A DNA stretch of 64,000 bases from Saccharothrix violaceirubra (lineage in GTDB: Bacteria; Actinomycetota; Actinomycetes; Mycobacteriales; Pseudonocardiaceae): contig NZ_JACHJS010000001.1 of the NCBI RefSeq assembly GCF_014203755.1, positions 6,696,001-6,760,000 on the forward strand, written 5' to 3'. The translations under genes were made by a program, and so were the position numbers. Below are positions 45,432 to 53,662 of this stretch, piece after piece; position 1 is the stretch's first letter; every line of letters begins with the position of its first letter. The notes under the pieces were generated by a model. The model had not been told where the DNA came from and made no database searches. It saw nothing but the letters and a program-made list of their open reading frames with translations.

Positions 45432-46183
45432 GCGACCACCTGCCGGGTGAGCCGCGCACTCCACCGCAACCCGGCACACACCAGCACCGCGCCGAGGACG
45501 AGCAGCACCTGGCCCACGACCGTGGTGCGCAGTACCTCGGTCGGTCCGGCGCCTACCGCCTCGCCGAGGAGGACGCCGAACACGGGCATCCCGGCCAGCA
45601 CCGCCGCGCTCGCCCTCGGTCCGGCGAGGCGTGCGGCCACCTGCCCGGCGAACGCCACTCGGCGGTCGAGGTCCCGACGCACCTCCGCCAGGACGTCCGC
45701 GAGCGGGACGCCGTGTTCGGCCGACAACCGCCATGCCCGCGCGAGCTGGTGCGCCTCGGGGAAGTCCCGCAACGCGGTCGCCACGTCGCCGCCGCGTGCG
45801 GCCGTGGTGGCGATCGTGCGTAAGACCTCGGAAGCGGGCGGCTCCGCGTCCTCGGCCGCGCCCGACGCGGCGGGTGCCGGATGGGCACCGGCTTTCAGTT
45901 CGGCGACGAACCCGGCCAACCCGGCGGCCAGCGCTGTGGTGGCTTTCAAGCGCTCGCGGTGGGTTGCGCGCTCGTGGTGGTCGTGCCAGAGGGTGCGGGC
46001 GACCACGGCGGCGGCGATGGCACCGCCTGCTCCGGCGAGGAGGCCGAACAGGGCGCTGCCCAGTACGACGGTTCCCTGATTCGGTTTGGGCAGGGTGGGT
46101 TTTCGTCGTGGAGTCCACCTCAGGCGGTGGGCTGCCGACGGAGGGAAGAGCAGGAACGCCAGCGACAGCAACAAGAAGCTCAT
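45428..46183 (-). CDS. tadB: TadB-like inner-membrane platform protein
   Basis: A 251-residue protein with N-terminal membrane segments (MSFLLLSLAFLLF and VVLGSALFGLLAGAGGAIAAAVVA). A cytoplasmic T2SSF domain follows (RGGDVATALRDFPEAHQLARAWRLSAEHGVPLADVLAEVRRDL), then two C-terminal helices. It partners TadC in Tad pilus assembly. It follows tadA by 49 bases. Confidence 0.87.
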   Translation of the reverse strand: MSFLLLSLAFLLFPPSAAHRLRWTPRRKPTLPKPNQGTVVLGSALFGLLAGAGGAIAAAVVARTLWHDHHERATHRERLKATTALAAGLAGFVAELKAGAHPAPAASGAAEDAEPPASEVLRTIATTAARGGDVATALRDFPEAHQLARAWRLSAEHGVPLADVLAEVRRDLDRRVAFAGQVAARLAGPRASAAVLAGMPVFGVLLGEAVGAGPTEVLRTTVVGQVLLVLGAVLVCAGLRWSARLTRQVVA

Positions 46184-46232
46184 GGTTCACGTCCGGGGGG
46201 TGAGTGGCCGAGCGGCAGGGGTGAGGAGGCGA

Positions 46233-47369
46233 TCAATGTGTGCGGGAAGAGGTGATCAATGTCTGTAGGTGGTGGGAGGCGGCTTGGTGCCAGCCGTCGG
46301 TGTGGGTCCAGGCGGGGGTGATGCGGGTGCTGTTGTTTTCGAGCACGCCTATGGCTGCCAGGTGGCGCCTGCCGTCGGCGGAGCGGTGCATGTGCAGGAC
46401 GACCTTCACCGCTGCGGCGAGTTGGGCGTGCAGGGCTGTGCGGTCCAAGCCGCCCAAGGCGGCCAAGGCTTCCAGCCTCGCGGGGACCTCGGTCGGGGAA
46501 TTGGCGTGCAGAGTGCCAGCGCCGCCGTCGTGGCCTGTGTTGAGGCAGGCGAGCAGGTCCACGACCTCGGGGCCTCTCACCTCGCCGACCACTATTCGGT
46601 CGGGGCGCATGCGCAGGGCTTGGCGGACCAGGTCGCGGGTGGTCACCTCGCCCGCGCCTTCCACGTTGGGTGTGCGGGAGAGGAGGTGGACCACCTGGGG
46701 GTGGGTGGGTTGGAGTTCGCCTGCGTCTTCCACGCAGACGATTCGTTGGTCGTGGGGTACGCGGCCGAGCAAGGCCGCGAGCAACGTTGTCTTGCCTGAG
46801 CCGGTGCCGCCGGTCACCAGGAAAGCGGCTCGGGCCAGGACGATCCTGTGTAGTACCTCAGCGATTTCGTCGTCGAAGGTGCCTCGGTCGCACAGGGTGT
46901 CGAGGGTGTGGGCGGCGGGACGTAGTACGCGCAGTGACAGGCAGGTCGAAGGCGCGATGGGCGGTAGGACGGCGTGCAGGCGGACCGAGCCCGACAGGCG
47001 GCCGTCCACGTAAGGGACTGCTTCGTCGAGTCGGCGGCCGGCTGCGATCGCGAGGCGTTGTGCCAGGCGGCGGACGGCTGCCTCGTCGGGGAAGCGGATC
47101 GGGGTTCGGCGTAGGCCGTTGCCGTCGTCCACCCAGACCTGGTCCGGGGCTGTCACCAGGACGTCGGTCGTGTCGGGGGCGTGGAGCAGTGGTTCGAGAG
47201 GGCCTGCGCCTGTGAACTCCTGACGTAGCACGGTGAGGGCGTTGAGCATGTCCTCGTCGCCCAGGACGCCGCCGGACTCGCCGCGCACGGCGGCTGCCAC
47301 CGATGCGGAGGTCAGGTCGGACCGGGTGTCGGCCAGGCGGCGGCGGACGCGTTCGACCAGGTCTGTCAT
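46233..47369 (-). CDS. tadA: TadA-like secretion ATPase
   Basis: A 378-residue VirB11/CpaF-type ATPase that powers pilus assembly at the cytoplasmic face. Walker A is VTGGTGSGKTTLL, the Asp box includes CVEDAGEL, and Walker B/His box segments include RPDRIVVGEVRGPEVVD and GHDGGAGTLHANS. Codon usage is somewhat less biased than in adjacent genes. It is encoded between ssd and tadB, the usual order. Confidence 0.93.
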   Translation of the reverse strand: MTDLVERVRRRLADTRSDLTSASVAAAVRGESGGVLGDEDMLNALTVLRQEFTGAGPLEPLLHAPDTTDVLVTAPDQVWVDDGNGLRRTPIRFPDEAAVRRLAQRLAIAAGRRLDEAVPYVDGRLSGSVRLHAVLPPIAPSTCLSLRVLRPAAHTLDTLCDRGTFDDEIAEVLHRIVLARAAFLVTGGTGSGKTTLLAALLGRVPHDQRIVCVEDAGELQPTHPQVVHLLSRTPNVEGAGEVTTRDLVRQALRMRPDRIVVGEVRGPEVVDLLACLNTGHDGGAGTLHANSPTEVPARLEALAALGGLDRTALHAQLAAAVKVVLHMHRSADGRRHLAAIGVLENNSTRITPAWTHTDGWHQAASHHLQTLITSSRTH

Positions 47370-47397
47370 CGGATGTCCACAGAGGACTTTTTGGTGA

Positions 47398-47718
47398 TCA
47401 TTGTTGCTCCGGGGGGTCGGATTCCGCGGACGGTTGTGCGGTTGGTTTCCGTAGGTGGTTTTCGCGGACGGTTTCCGCGGTTGGGGACCAGGTCGGGGGG
47501 TTCCAGGTCGGGATGGGCCTTGGGGGTACGGCAGCGCGGCAGGCAGGGCAGAAGGACAGGTCGGGCGGGGTCGGGCATTGGCAGACGGCGGGTGGCCAGG
47601 TCATGTCGGTGTGCGGGGTGTTGCCGGTGGGGCGGGCGGGGGCGGGCGGGAGGCCGTCCGGGGTGTGGCGTTCGGCTTTCAAGGGGGTGACGGGAGGGAC
47701 GGGAGTGCTTTCGGACAT
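47398..47718 (-). CDS. Small Pro-rich zinc-ribbon-like protein within the tad operon
   Basis: A possible 106-residue protein starting MSESTPVPPVTPLKAERHTPDG. It contains CQCPTPPDLSFCPACRAA, a CxC-x8-CxxC arrangement that could bind zinc, in an otherwise Pro/Thr-rich, disordered chain. It lies 28 bases upstream of tadA in the same direction and an AAAGGG site precedes the ATG. The low complexity leaves its reality uncertain. I do not recognise it from standard tad clusters. Confidence 0.45.
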   Translation of the reverse strand: MSESTPVPPVTPLKAERHTPDGLPPAPARPTGNTPHTDMTWPPAVCQCPTPPDLSFCPACRAAVPPRPIPTWNPPTWSPTAETVRENHLRKPTAQPSAESDPPEQQ

Positions 47719-47945
47719 GGTTCGACCCTTTCTGGAATTCCTTGCCGGGCAAGAGTTTCTGGTTTGAGCTTTTGCGGCTTGGAAAGTGCCGCTTGTTGTC
47801 GGGGTCGGGTTTTCGAGCCTTCAAGCGTCGCTCGCCGCCGGGCAGGCCGCAAAGAGGTTCCGTCCCTCTCCGTATGGCCTGGTTCGTGTGGGGAGGTAAG
47901 GAATTGCGGGTTGAGGTGGGTGGGTGTCGAGTTCGGGTGTTCGGG

Positions 47946-49007
47946 TCAGAGGGGTGTCAGCAGGGCGGTCAGGGTCAGGCGGGCGGCTTTTGACAGGGGG
48001 CCTCGGGGGCGATGGGGGAAGTGGCCCTGGTCCAGGGATTCGGGTAGGTGGCGTTCCGGGCGCATGGTGGTCAGCAAGGGAACGCCTACGGCTTCTGCTA
48101 CGTGGTGAGGGGTCAGGCCGGAGGGTGCCGGGCCTCGTACGACTGTGCGGATCCGGGCCTGGGGGTGGCGGGTTCGGATGTGGGTTGCCAGTTGGCGCGC
48201 GGCTGCGCAGGCGCGGATTTCGGCCGGTACCAACAGGATCACCAGGTCGGCGCGGTCCAGGACGGCGGTCGACGGGGGTGTGGGGTGGCGGGGGACGTCG
48301 CAGACCACGGTGTCGCCGGCGCGGGTGCCGGCGTCGACCACGGCGCCTACGGCGGTGGCGGTGAGGGTCGGGGTGCCCTCGCGGGCGCAGGACAGCACCG
48401 TCAGGCTGCCGGTGCCGGCCGTGCGGCGTGGTAGTGCTGCGCGTAGTGCGGTTGCGCGCACCCGTCCACCGGTCACCCGGACTTCCGGCCAGCGCAGGCC
48501 GCTCTCCCCCTCGGCGCCCAGCGTCAGGTCCAGGCCGCCGCCGAACGGGTCGCAGTCGACCAGCAGACCGGTGCCCCCGGACGACAGGACCTCCTGGGCG
48601 ACGGCTGCCGCGAACACCGAAGCGCCCGCGCCGCCACGGCCGCCCAGCACCGCCAATACCCGGCCGCGCACCGGAGAGGGGTTGTCGGCGGCGTCTGCGA
48701 GCAGGGCGTGCAGTTCGTCGGTGTCGGACGGGAGGTCGACGAGTTGTACGCCCAGGCGCAAGGCGGCGGTCGGGGTGGGCGGCGGGCCGTTCGCCACCAG
48801 GAGGACGTCGGACCGGTGTGCGAAGCCTTCCCCCGCGCACGCTTCCACGGCGTCGGTGTCGAGCAGGACCAGGGGGGCGGTGCGCCAGCGGGCGCGCAGT
48901 TCGGTCACGTCGGCGACGCGGTCGAGGTCGCACCCCACCGCCGCCGCGAGCCGCAGGACCTCGTCCGTCGTCGCGGACTCCGCCATCAGGACCACCGGTC
49001 GTTCCAC
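47946..49007 (-). CDS. ssd: Ssd/CpaE-like septum-site-determining P-loop protein
   Basis: A 353-residue MinD/ParA-superfamily protein. The deviant Walker A is LGGRGGAGASVFAAAVAQE, lacking the signature lysine, as in actinobacterial Ssd. Segments LLVDCDPFGGGLDLTLG and TVVCDVPRH correspond to switch and Walker B regions. An N-terminal receiver-like domain (VVLMAESATTDEVLRLAAAVGCDLD) matches CpaE layout. GTG 49007 is preceded by GGAGG. In mycobacteria Ssd is linked to septation and stress; in tad systems CpaE localises the pilus. Confidence 0.88.
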   Translation of the reverse strand: MERPVVLMAESATTDEVLRLAAAVGCDLDRVADVTELRARWRTAPLVLLDTDAVEACAGEGFAHRSDVLLVANGPPPTPTAALRLGVQLVDLPSDTDELHALLADAADNPSPVRGRVLAVLGGRGGAGASVFAAAVAQEVLSSGGTGLLVDCDPFGGGLDLTLGAEGESGLRWPEVRVTGGRVRATALRAALPRRTAGTGSLTVLSCAREGTPTLTATAVGAVVDAGTRAGDTVVCDVPRHPTPPSTAVLDRADLVILLVPAEIRACAAARQLATHIRTRHPQARIRTVVRGPAPSGLTPHHVAEAVGVPLLTTMRPERHLPESLDQGHFPHRPRGPLSKAARLTLTALLTPL

Positions 49008-49390
49008 TGCCGCCTCCTCTTCGGGTTCGCTCTGGAACCACGGTGGAGGGGGGTGGAGGAGGAGTCCAGTGGGGGTCCGGAAACTGTGGACAAGTCGGAC
49101 CCCGGTCGTCCGCCTGTGGACAACTCCCGGCGACAAGCGGTCTACCAGGGAGAACAGTGTCCGGACATGGGACGACCCCCGCCAGGGGGGAGGGACGGGG
49201 GTCGTCAACGGTTCAGTCCCGGGGGGTCGGACTGAACCCGTCCGGTCGAGCCGGACCTGTCTACTGTATCCCCACGGGGAAGGGTCATGCGTGTCTTCCG
49301 TTAGAGGGACACGAAAAATTCGGTAGACCGCATCACCCTTGGTTCGTAAATCTGCGAACCAGATGAGCCGATCGGCCGTCTCCTAAGCTG
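49008..49390. other. Divergent ssd/HAD intergenic region with stacked hairpins
   Basis: No gene seen. It holds three successive perfect inverted repeats: an 11-bp stem at 49171-49206, a 10-bp stem at 49210-49238 (GGTTCAGTCC with its complement) and a 6-bp stem at 49240-49256. A small palindrome, GGTTCG...CGAACC, lies at 49341-49360 near the HAD start. These probably form the structured leader of the leftward tad operon. Confidence 0.6.
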
Positions 49391-50209
49391 GTGCACGTGA
49401 CCGAGCACGCCACCCACGGCAGCCGTGTCGCCGCGTTCTTCGACCTGGACAAGACAGTCATCGCCAAGTCGAGCACGCTGGCGTTCAGCCGGCCGTTCTT
49501 CCAAGAGGGCCTGATCAACCGGCGTGCGGTGCTCAAAAGCGCCTACGCGCAGTTCGTGTTCATGCTCGCCGGCGCCGACGCCGACCAGATGGACCGGATG
49601 CGTTCGCACATCACCGCGCTGTGCGCGGGCTGGGACGTCGAACAAGTTCGCTCGATCGTGGACGAGACACTCCACGACATCGTCGATCCGCTGGTCTACA
49701 AGGAGGCCACCCAACTCATCACCGACCACCGGACCGAGGGCCACGACGTGGTCGTCGTGTCCGCGTCCGGCGAGGAGCTGGTGGCCCCGATCTCGACCAT
49801 GGTCGGCGCGACCCGCAGCGTCGGCACGCGCATGGTCGTCACCGACGGCCGCTACTCGGGCGACGTCGACTTCTACTGCGCCGGCGAGAACAAGGCCGTC
49901 GCGGTCAAGCGGCTCGCCGAGGAGTACGGCTACGACCTGACCCGCTGCTTCGCCTACTCCGACTCGATCACGGACCTGCCGCTGCTGGAGGCCGTCGGCC
50001 ACCCGACCGCCGTCAACCCGGACCGGGCGTTGCGCCGGGTCGCCCTGCAACGCGGCTGGCCGACGCTCACGTTCTCCGACCCGGTGTCGTTGCGCGCACG
50101 CATCCCACGCCCGTCCGGCACGGCCGTCGCCGTCACCGCGATCGGGCTCGGCGCGGCCACGGCCGCAGGCGTGGCGTGGTACGGGTTGCGCCGGAAGAGG
50201 CGCGGCTGA
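49391..50209 (+). CDS. HAD-IB family phosphatase (SerB-like) with C-terminal membrane segment
   Basis: A 272-residue HAD hydrolase. Motif I is FFDLDKTVI (nucleophile and general-acid Asp), motif II is VVVSASGEE and motif IV is YSDSITDLPLL. The C-terminus has a short hydrophobic helix (AVAVTAIGLGAATAAGVAWYGL) and a basic tail, so it is probably tethered to the membrane. Similar proteins (Rv3661 type) adjoin ssd in mycobacteria and are annotated as phosphoserine-phosphatase-like or CicA-like. Substrate not established. The GTG at 49391 or the one at 49397 may be used. Confidence 0.9.
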   Translation: MHVTEHATHGSRVAAFFDLDKTVIAKSSTLAFSRPFFQEGLINRRAVLKSAYAQFVFMLAGADADQMDRMRSHITALCAGWDVEQVRSIVDETLHDIVDPLVYKEATQLITDHRTEGHDVVVVSASGEELVAPISTMVGATRSVGTRMVVTDGRYSGDVDFYCAGENKAVAVKRLAEEYGYDLTRCFAYSDSITDLPLLEAVGHPTAVNPDRALRRVALQRGWPTLTFSDPVSLRARIPRPSGTAVAVTAIGLGAATAAGVAWYGLRRKRRG

Positions 50210-50314
50210 TTCACCCCAGGGAGGGCTCGGACAGCGGTACGGCGCGAAGAAAACGCTGTCACAGCAGGAGAATCACTACACAGGGTCGCTTGACCGGTGC
50301 ACACCATCGAGCCC

Positions 50315-50344
50315 TTGATGTGACGGCCACCACGCACTACAAAT
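50315..50344 (+). promoter_or_regulatory. Promoter of the candidate Ms1-like sRNA
   Basis: TTGATG at 50315-50320 and TACAAAT at 50338-50344 with an ideal 17-base spacer, one of the best housekeeping-type promoters in the window. The predicted transcription start is about 50350. Confidence 0.7.
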
Positions 50345-50349
50345 GGAGA

Positions 50350-50591
50350 TGCGGACCTTCGGTCGGCCAGGGACAGAGCGGAAGAGAAGCGCTGTCCACC
50401 CCGGCAAAGCTCCGTGCGCGGACTTCGAGTACCCACGCGCAGCACGCCGCGGGAGGCTTGTCGTCCAGGGCCTGCGTACCGGGACGCCGGACGCCGAGGC
50501 CAGATCAATACGACACGAGTTGCACGCTTGGTAACTCGACAGCCCGCGCCGCCGGCGGGGCCCCACCCACGTGGGGCCCCGCCTGTTTTTT
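50350..50591 (+). ncRNA. Candidate Ms1 (MTS2823-type) RNA-polymerase-binding small RNA
   Basis: A promoter and a very strong terminator bracket about 240 bases with no reading frame of protein character. Internal hairpins are visible, including GGAC-AG-AGCG pairing with CGCTGTCC (50371-50397) and a CGAGTT/AACTCG pair (about 50517-50538). In M. tuberculosis the abundant sRNA MTS2823/Ms1, which binds core RNA polymerase, lies right after the HAD gene Rv3661. The same position here is the main argument. Streptomyces also has a homologue. Length is a little shorter than the mycobacterial 300 nt, so the 5' end may lie further upstream. Confidence 0.65.
50554..50591 (+). terminator. Rho-independent terminator of the candidate sRNA
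   Basis: Perfect 13-bp stem (GGCGGGGCCCCAC at 50554-50566, complement at 50571-50583), 4-base loop CCAC, then TGTTTTTT. It lies 345 bases after the HAD gene and before nagZ. Confidence 0.95.
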
Positions 50592-50723
50592 CGCCCGTTC
50601 GAGGGACGGCCGGAGCAACCGGAATTGTCGGTGCGCGTCAGCAGAATGCAGGCGTTGACCCACTTCGGAACCGTGGGTAACTTCCCGATGACGTCCGGCT
50701 ACCGCCTCTGGAGGGAGGCCCCA

Positions 50724-52427
50724 GTGCTCCGCGTCCTGACCGTCGCGCTCGTCGTGACGGCGCTGGTCAGCCCGCCCGCGGCGGGCCAGCCGCCACGCCC
50801 GCAGGCGGTGACCTCGCTGCTCGCGGGCATGACTCTCGAACAGAAGGTGGGCCAACTCTTCGTCACCTATGTCAACGGACAACGTGCGGACGAGGAACAT
50901 CCGGACAACGTGCGCGATTTCGGCGTGGCCACGCCCGCGGAGATCGTCGCGAAGTACCGGCCGGGCGGCGTGATCTACTTCGACAACGATCTCCACGACA
51001 ACATCGACTCGCCCCGGCAGATCGCCGGTCTGTCCCGGGGGTTGCAACGCGCGTCGAAGATTCCACTGGCGATCTCCACCGATCAGGAGATGGGCCTCGT
51101 CACCCGGATCGGACCGCCGGTGACGCAATTCCCGGGCAACATGGCATTGGGTGCGGGCCGCAGCACGACCGACGCCGAACAGGCCGCGACGATCACCGCG
51201 CGCGAACTGCGGGCGCTGGGCGTGAACCAGGACTTCGCACCGGACGCCGACGTGAACTCCAACCCGGCCAACCCGGTGATCGGGGTCCGCTCGTACTCGG
51301 GCGACCCGAAGCTCGCGGCCGAGTTCACCGCCGCCCAGGTACGCGGGTACCAGCAGCGGTTCCTGACGTGGTCGGGCGTGGCGGCGACGGCCAAGCACTT
51401 CCCCGGCCACGGGGACACGGCGACGGACAGCCACACGAGCCTGCCCGTCGTCGACCGCACCGTGGAGCAGTGGCGTGAGATGGACGCGCCGCCGTTCCGC
51501 GCCGCGATCGCGGCCGGGGTCGACTCGATCATGACCGCGCACATCCTGATGCCGCGGATCGACCCGTCCGGCGAACCGGCGACGCTGTCCAAGCCCGTGA
51601 TCGACCTGCTGCGCGGCGAACTCGGCTACGACGGCGTGGTGATCACCGACGCGCTCGACATGGCCGGGGTGCGGCAGAAGCACCCGGACGCGCGGATCCC
51701 CGTGCTGGCCCTGAAGGCCGGCGTCGACCAACTGCTGATGCCGCCGAAGCTGGGCGAAGCGATCACGGCCGTGGTCGACGCGGTGAAGTCGGGCGAGCTG
51801 ACCGAGCGGCGCATCGACCAGAGCGTGCTGCGGGTGCTGCGGATGAAGTTCCTGCGCGGCATCCTGACCTCGCCGCCGGTGGACCCGGACAAGGCGGACG
51901 CGGCGGTCGGCACGCCGGAGAACCTGGCCGCCGCGCGGACGATCACCGACCGGACGACGACGGCCGTGCGCAACGACGGCGGCGTGCTGCCGAGGCGACC
52001 GAAGGCGGCGCTGGTCACCGGGTGGGGCGAGAACTCGACCCGCACGCTGGCGAAACTGTTGGGCGGCAAGGCGTTGCCGACCGGTGCGACGCCGACGCCC
52101 GAGCAGATCACGGGCGCGGTCGAGGCCGCGGGCGCGGCGGATCTCGTGGTGGTGCTGACGTCCGGGTTGTCGGGCAGTCCGGAACAGCAGGCGCTGGTGG
52201 ACCGGTTGGTGGCGACGGGCAGACCCGTGGTGGGCGTGGCGGTGCGCAATCCGTACGACGTGGCCTACACGTCGGTGCCGGTCTGGTTGGCGACCTACTC
52301 GTACGGTGCGGGCGCGCTGGAGTCGGTGGCGAAGGTGATCACCGGGGAGATCGGTCCGAAGGGGTTGTTGCCGGTGGCGGTGCCGGGGCCGACGCCCTAC
52401 CCGCTCGGACATGGGCTGACCTGGTGA
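50724..52427 (+). CDS. nagZ: Beta-N-acetylglucosaminidase, GH3 (NagZ), secreted
   Basis: Removes GlcNAc from the non-reducing end of muropeptides or glycan fragments. The 567-residue protein has a signal peptide (LTVALVVTALVSPPAAG) and a GH3 TIM barrel. The KHFPGHGDTATDSH loop (about residue 224, catalytic His/Asp dyad of NagZ) and the nucleophile Asp in ITDALDMAGV (about 308) are visible, and a C-terminal GH3 domain follows, as in B. subtilis NagZ (YbbD). The GTG at 50724 follows GGAGGGAGG. It is coupled to namZ by a GTGA overlap and starts the MurNAc recycling cluster. Confidence 0.93.
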   Translation: MLRVLTVALVVTALVSPPAAGQPPRPQAVTSLLAGMTLEQKVGQLFVTYVNGQRADEEHPDNVRDFGVATPAEIVAKYRPGGVIYFDNDLHDNIDSPRQIAGLSRGLQRASKIPLAISTDQEMGLVTRIGPPVTQFPGNMALGAGRSTTDAEQAATITARELRALGVNQDFAPDADVNSNPANPVIGVRSYSGDPKLAAEFTAAQVRGYQQRFLTWSGVAATAKHFPGHGDTATDSHTSLPVVDRTVEQWREMDAPPFRAAIAAGVDSIMTAHILMPRIDPSGEPATLSKPVIDLLRGELGYDGVVITDALDMAGVRQKHPDARIPVLALKAGVDQLLMPPKLGEAITAVVDAVKSGELTERRIDQSVLRVLRMKFLRGILTSPPVDPDKADAAVGTPENLAAARTITDRTTTAVRNDGGVLPRRPKAALVTGWGENSTRTLAKLLGGKALPTGATPTPEQITGAVEAAGAADLVVVLTSGLSGSPEQQALVDRLVATGRPVVGVAVRNPYDVAYTSVPVWLATYSYGAGALESVAKVITGEIGPKGLLPVAVPGPTPYPLGHGLTW

Positions 52428-53662
52428 TCGGGCGGCGGGAGGTCCTGTTCGCCGCGGTGACCGTGCCCGCCGCGGGGTTGGCGCCCGCCTCGACAGCGGG
52501 GGCGGAGGCCGCCGCGGTCGTCGCCACGGGACGCCGGGTGGTGACCGGTGCCGACGTCCTGGCGGCCGACCACTGGCGGGGGTTGGAGGGTCGGGTCGCC
52601 GTGCTCGGCAACCCGACCGCGGTCCTGCGGGACGGCGTCCACGTCGTCGACTCGATGGTGGCGGCCGGGGTCCCGCCGGTCGTCGTCCTCGGTCCGGAGC
52701 ACGGGTTCCGGGGCACGGCGCAGGCCGGCGGTTCCGAAGGCGATCACGCCGACCCGCGCACGGGAATCAAGGTCCGCGACGTCTACCGGGCCGACGCGGC
52801 GAAGTTCGCGGGCGTGCTGCGCGAAGAACGGGTCGACGTCCTGGTCTTCGACATCGCCGACGTCGGCGCCCGCTTCTACACCTACATCTGGACCATGCTC
52901 ACGGCCATGACCGCCGCGGCCTCCGTCGGCGCGCGGTTCGTGGTCCTCGACCGGCCCAACCCCTTGGGCGGCAAGGCGAAGGGCCCGCAACTCCTGCCCG
53001 GTTTCGCGTCCGGCGTCGGCGTCAAACCAGTCGTCCAGCAGCACGGGCTGACGGTGGGCGAACTCGCCGGGCTGTTCGCCGGGGAGTTCCTCGACACCCC
53101 GCTCGACCTCGACGTGGTCGAGGTCCGGCACTGGCGGCGCGACGACCTCGACACGGGCCTGGCCTGGGTGCCGCCGAGCCCGAACATGCCGACGCGGGAC
53201 ACCGCGCTGGTCTACCCCGGCACGTGCCTGTTCGAAGGCACCTCCTTCACCGAGGGCCGGGGCACGACGAAGCCCTTCGAGACCGTCGGCTCCCCCGACG
53301 TCGACTGGCGCTGGGCCGAGGACCTCAACGGCGAGCGGCTGCCCGGCGTGCGGTTCCGGGAGACGTACTTCGCGCCCGCCTTCGGCCGGTACGCCGGGCG
53401 GACCTGTGGCGGCGTGCAGCTCCAGGTCACGAACGCCAGGGAGTTCGACGCCGTGCGGACGGGCGTGGCCATGATCGTCACGGCGGCCCGGCGGTACCCG
53501 TTCGCCTGGCGCGAGGACAACTGGGTCGACCTGCTCTTCGGGTCGGACCGATTACGGCGCATGGTCGACGCGCGGGCCGGGATCGACGACATCGTGGGTT
53601 CGTGGCGGCAGGAACTGGACGAGTTCGACCGGACAAGGAAGCCGTACTCGAGGTACCGGTGA
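52424..53662 (+). CDS. namZ: Exo-beta-N-acetylmuramidase NamZ (DUF1343)
   Basis: Cleaves terminal MurNAc from peptidoglycan chains outside the cell. The 412-residue protein starts VIGRREVLFAAVTVPAAG with a Tat-like RR signal. It has the family blocks LGPEHGFRGTAQAG, FDIADVGARFYTYIWTM, VLDRPNPLGG and FEGTSFTEGRGTTKPFE. B. subtilis NamZ (YbbC) sits beside NagZ and an AmiE/YbbE hydrolase in the same arrangement. The GTG start overlaps the nagZ stop, and the stop overlaps the next GTG. Together NagZ and NamZ would degrade cell wall chains stepwise to monosaccharides. Confidence 0.92.
   Translation: MIGRREVLFAAVTVPAAGLAPASTAGAEAAAVVATGRRVVTGADVLAADHWRGLEGRVAVLGNPTAVLRDGVHVVDSMVAAGVPPVVVLGPEHGFRGTAQAGGSEGDHADPRTGIKVRDVYRADAAKFAGVLREERVDVLVFDIADVGARFYTYIWTMLTAMTAAASVGARFVVLDRPNPLGGKAKGPQLLPGFASGVGVKPVVQQHGLTVGELAGLFAGEFLDTPLDLDVVEVRHWRRDDLDTGLAWVPPSPNMPTRDTALVYPGTCLFEGTSFTEGRGTTKPFETVGSPDVDWRWAEDLNGERLPGVRFRETYFAPAFGRYAGRTCGGVQLQVTNAREFDAVRTGVAMIVTAARRYPFAWREDNWVDLLFGSDRLRRMVDARAGIDDIVGSWRQELDEFDRTRKPYSRYR

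Larger units (their letters stand above)
50210..50723 (+). other. Intergenic region holding a likely sRNA gene
   Basis: No protein gene is supported from the HAD stop to nagZ. The section 50315-50591 has the promoter, structured body and terminator of a non-coding RNA. The remaining 130 bases form the nagZ leader. Confidence 0.6.
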
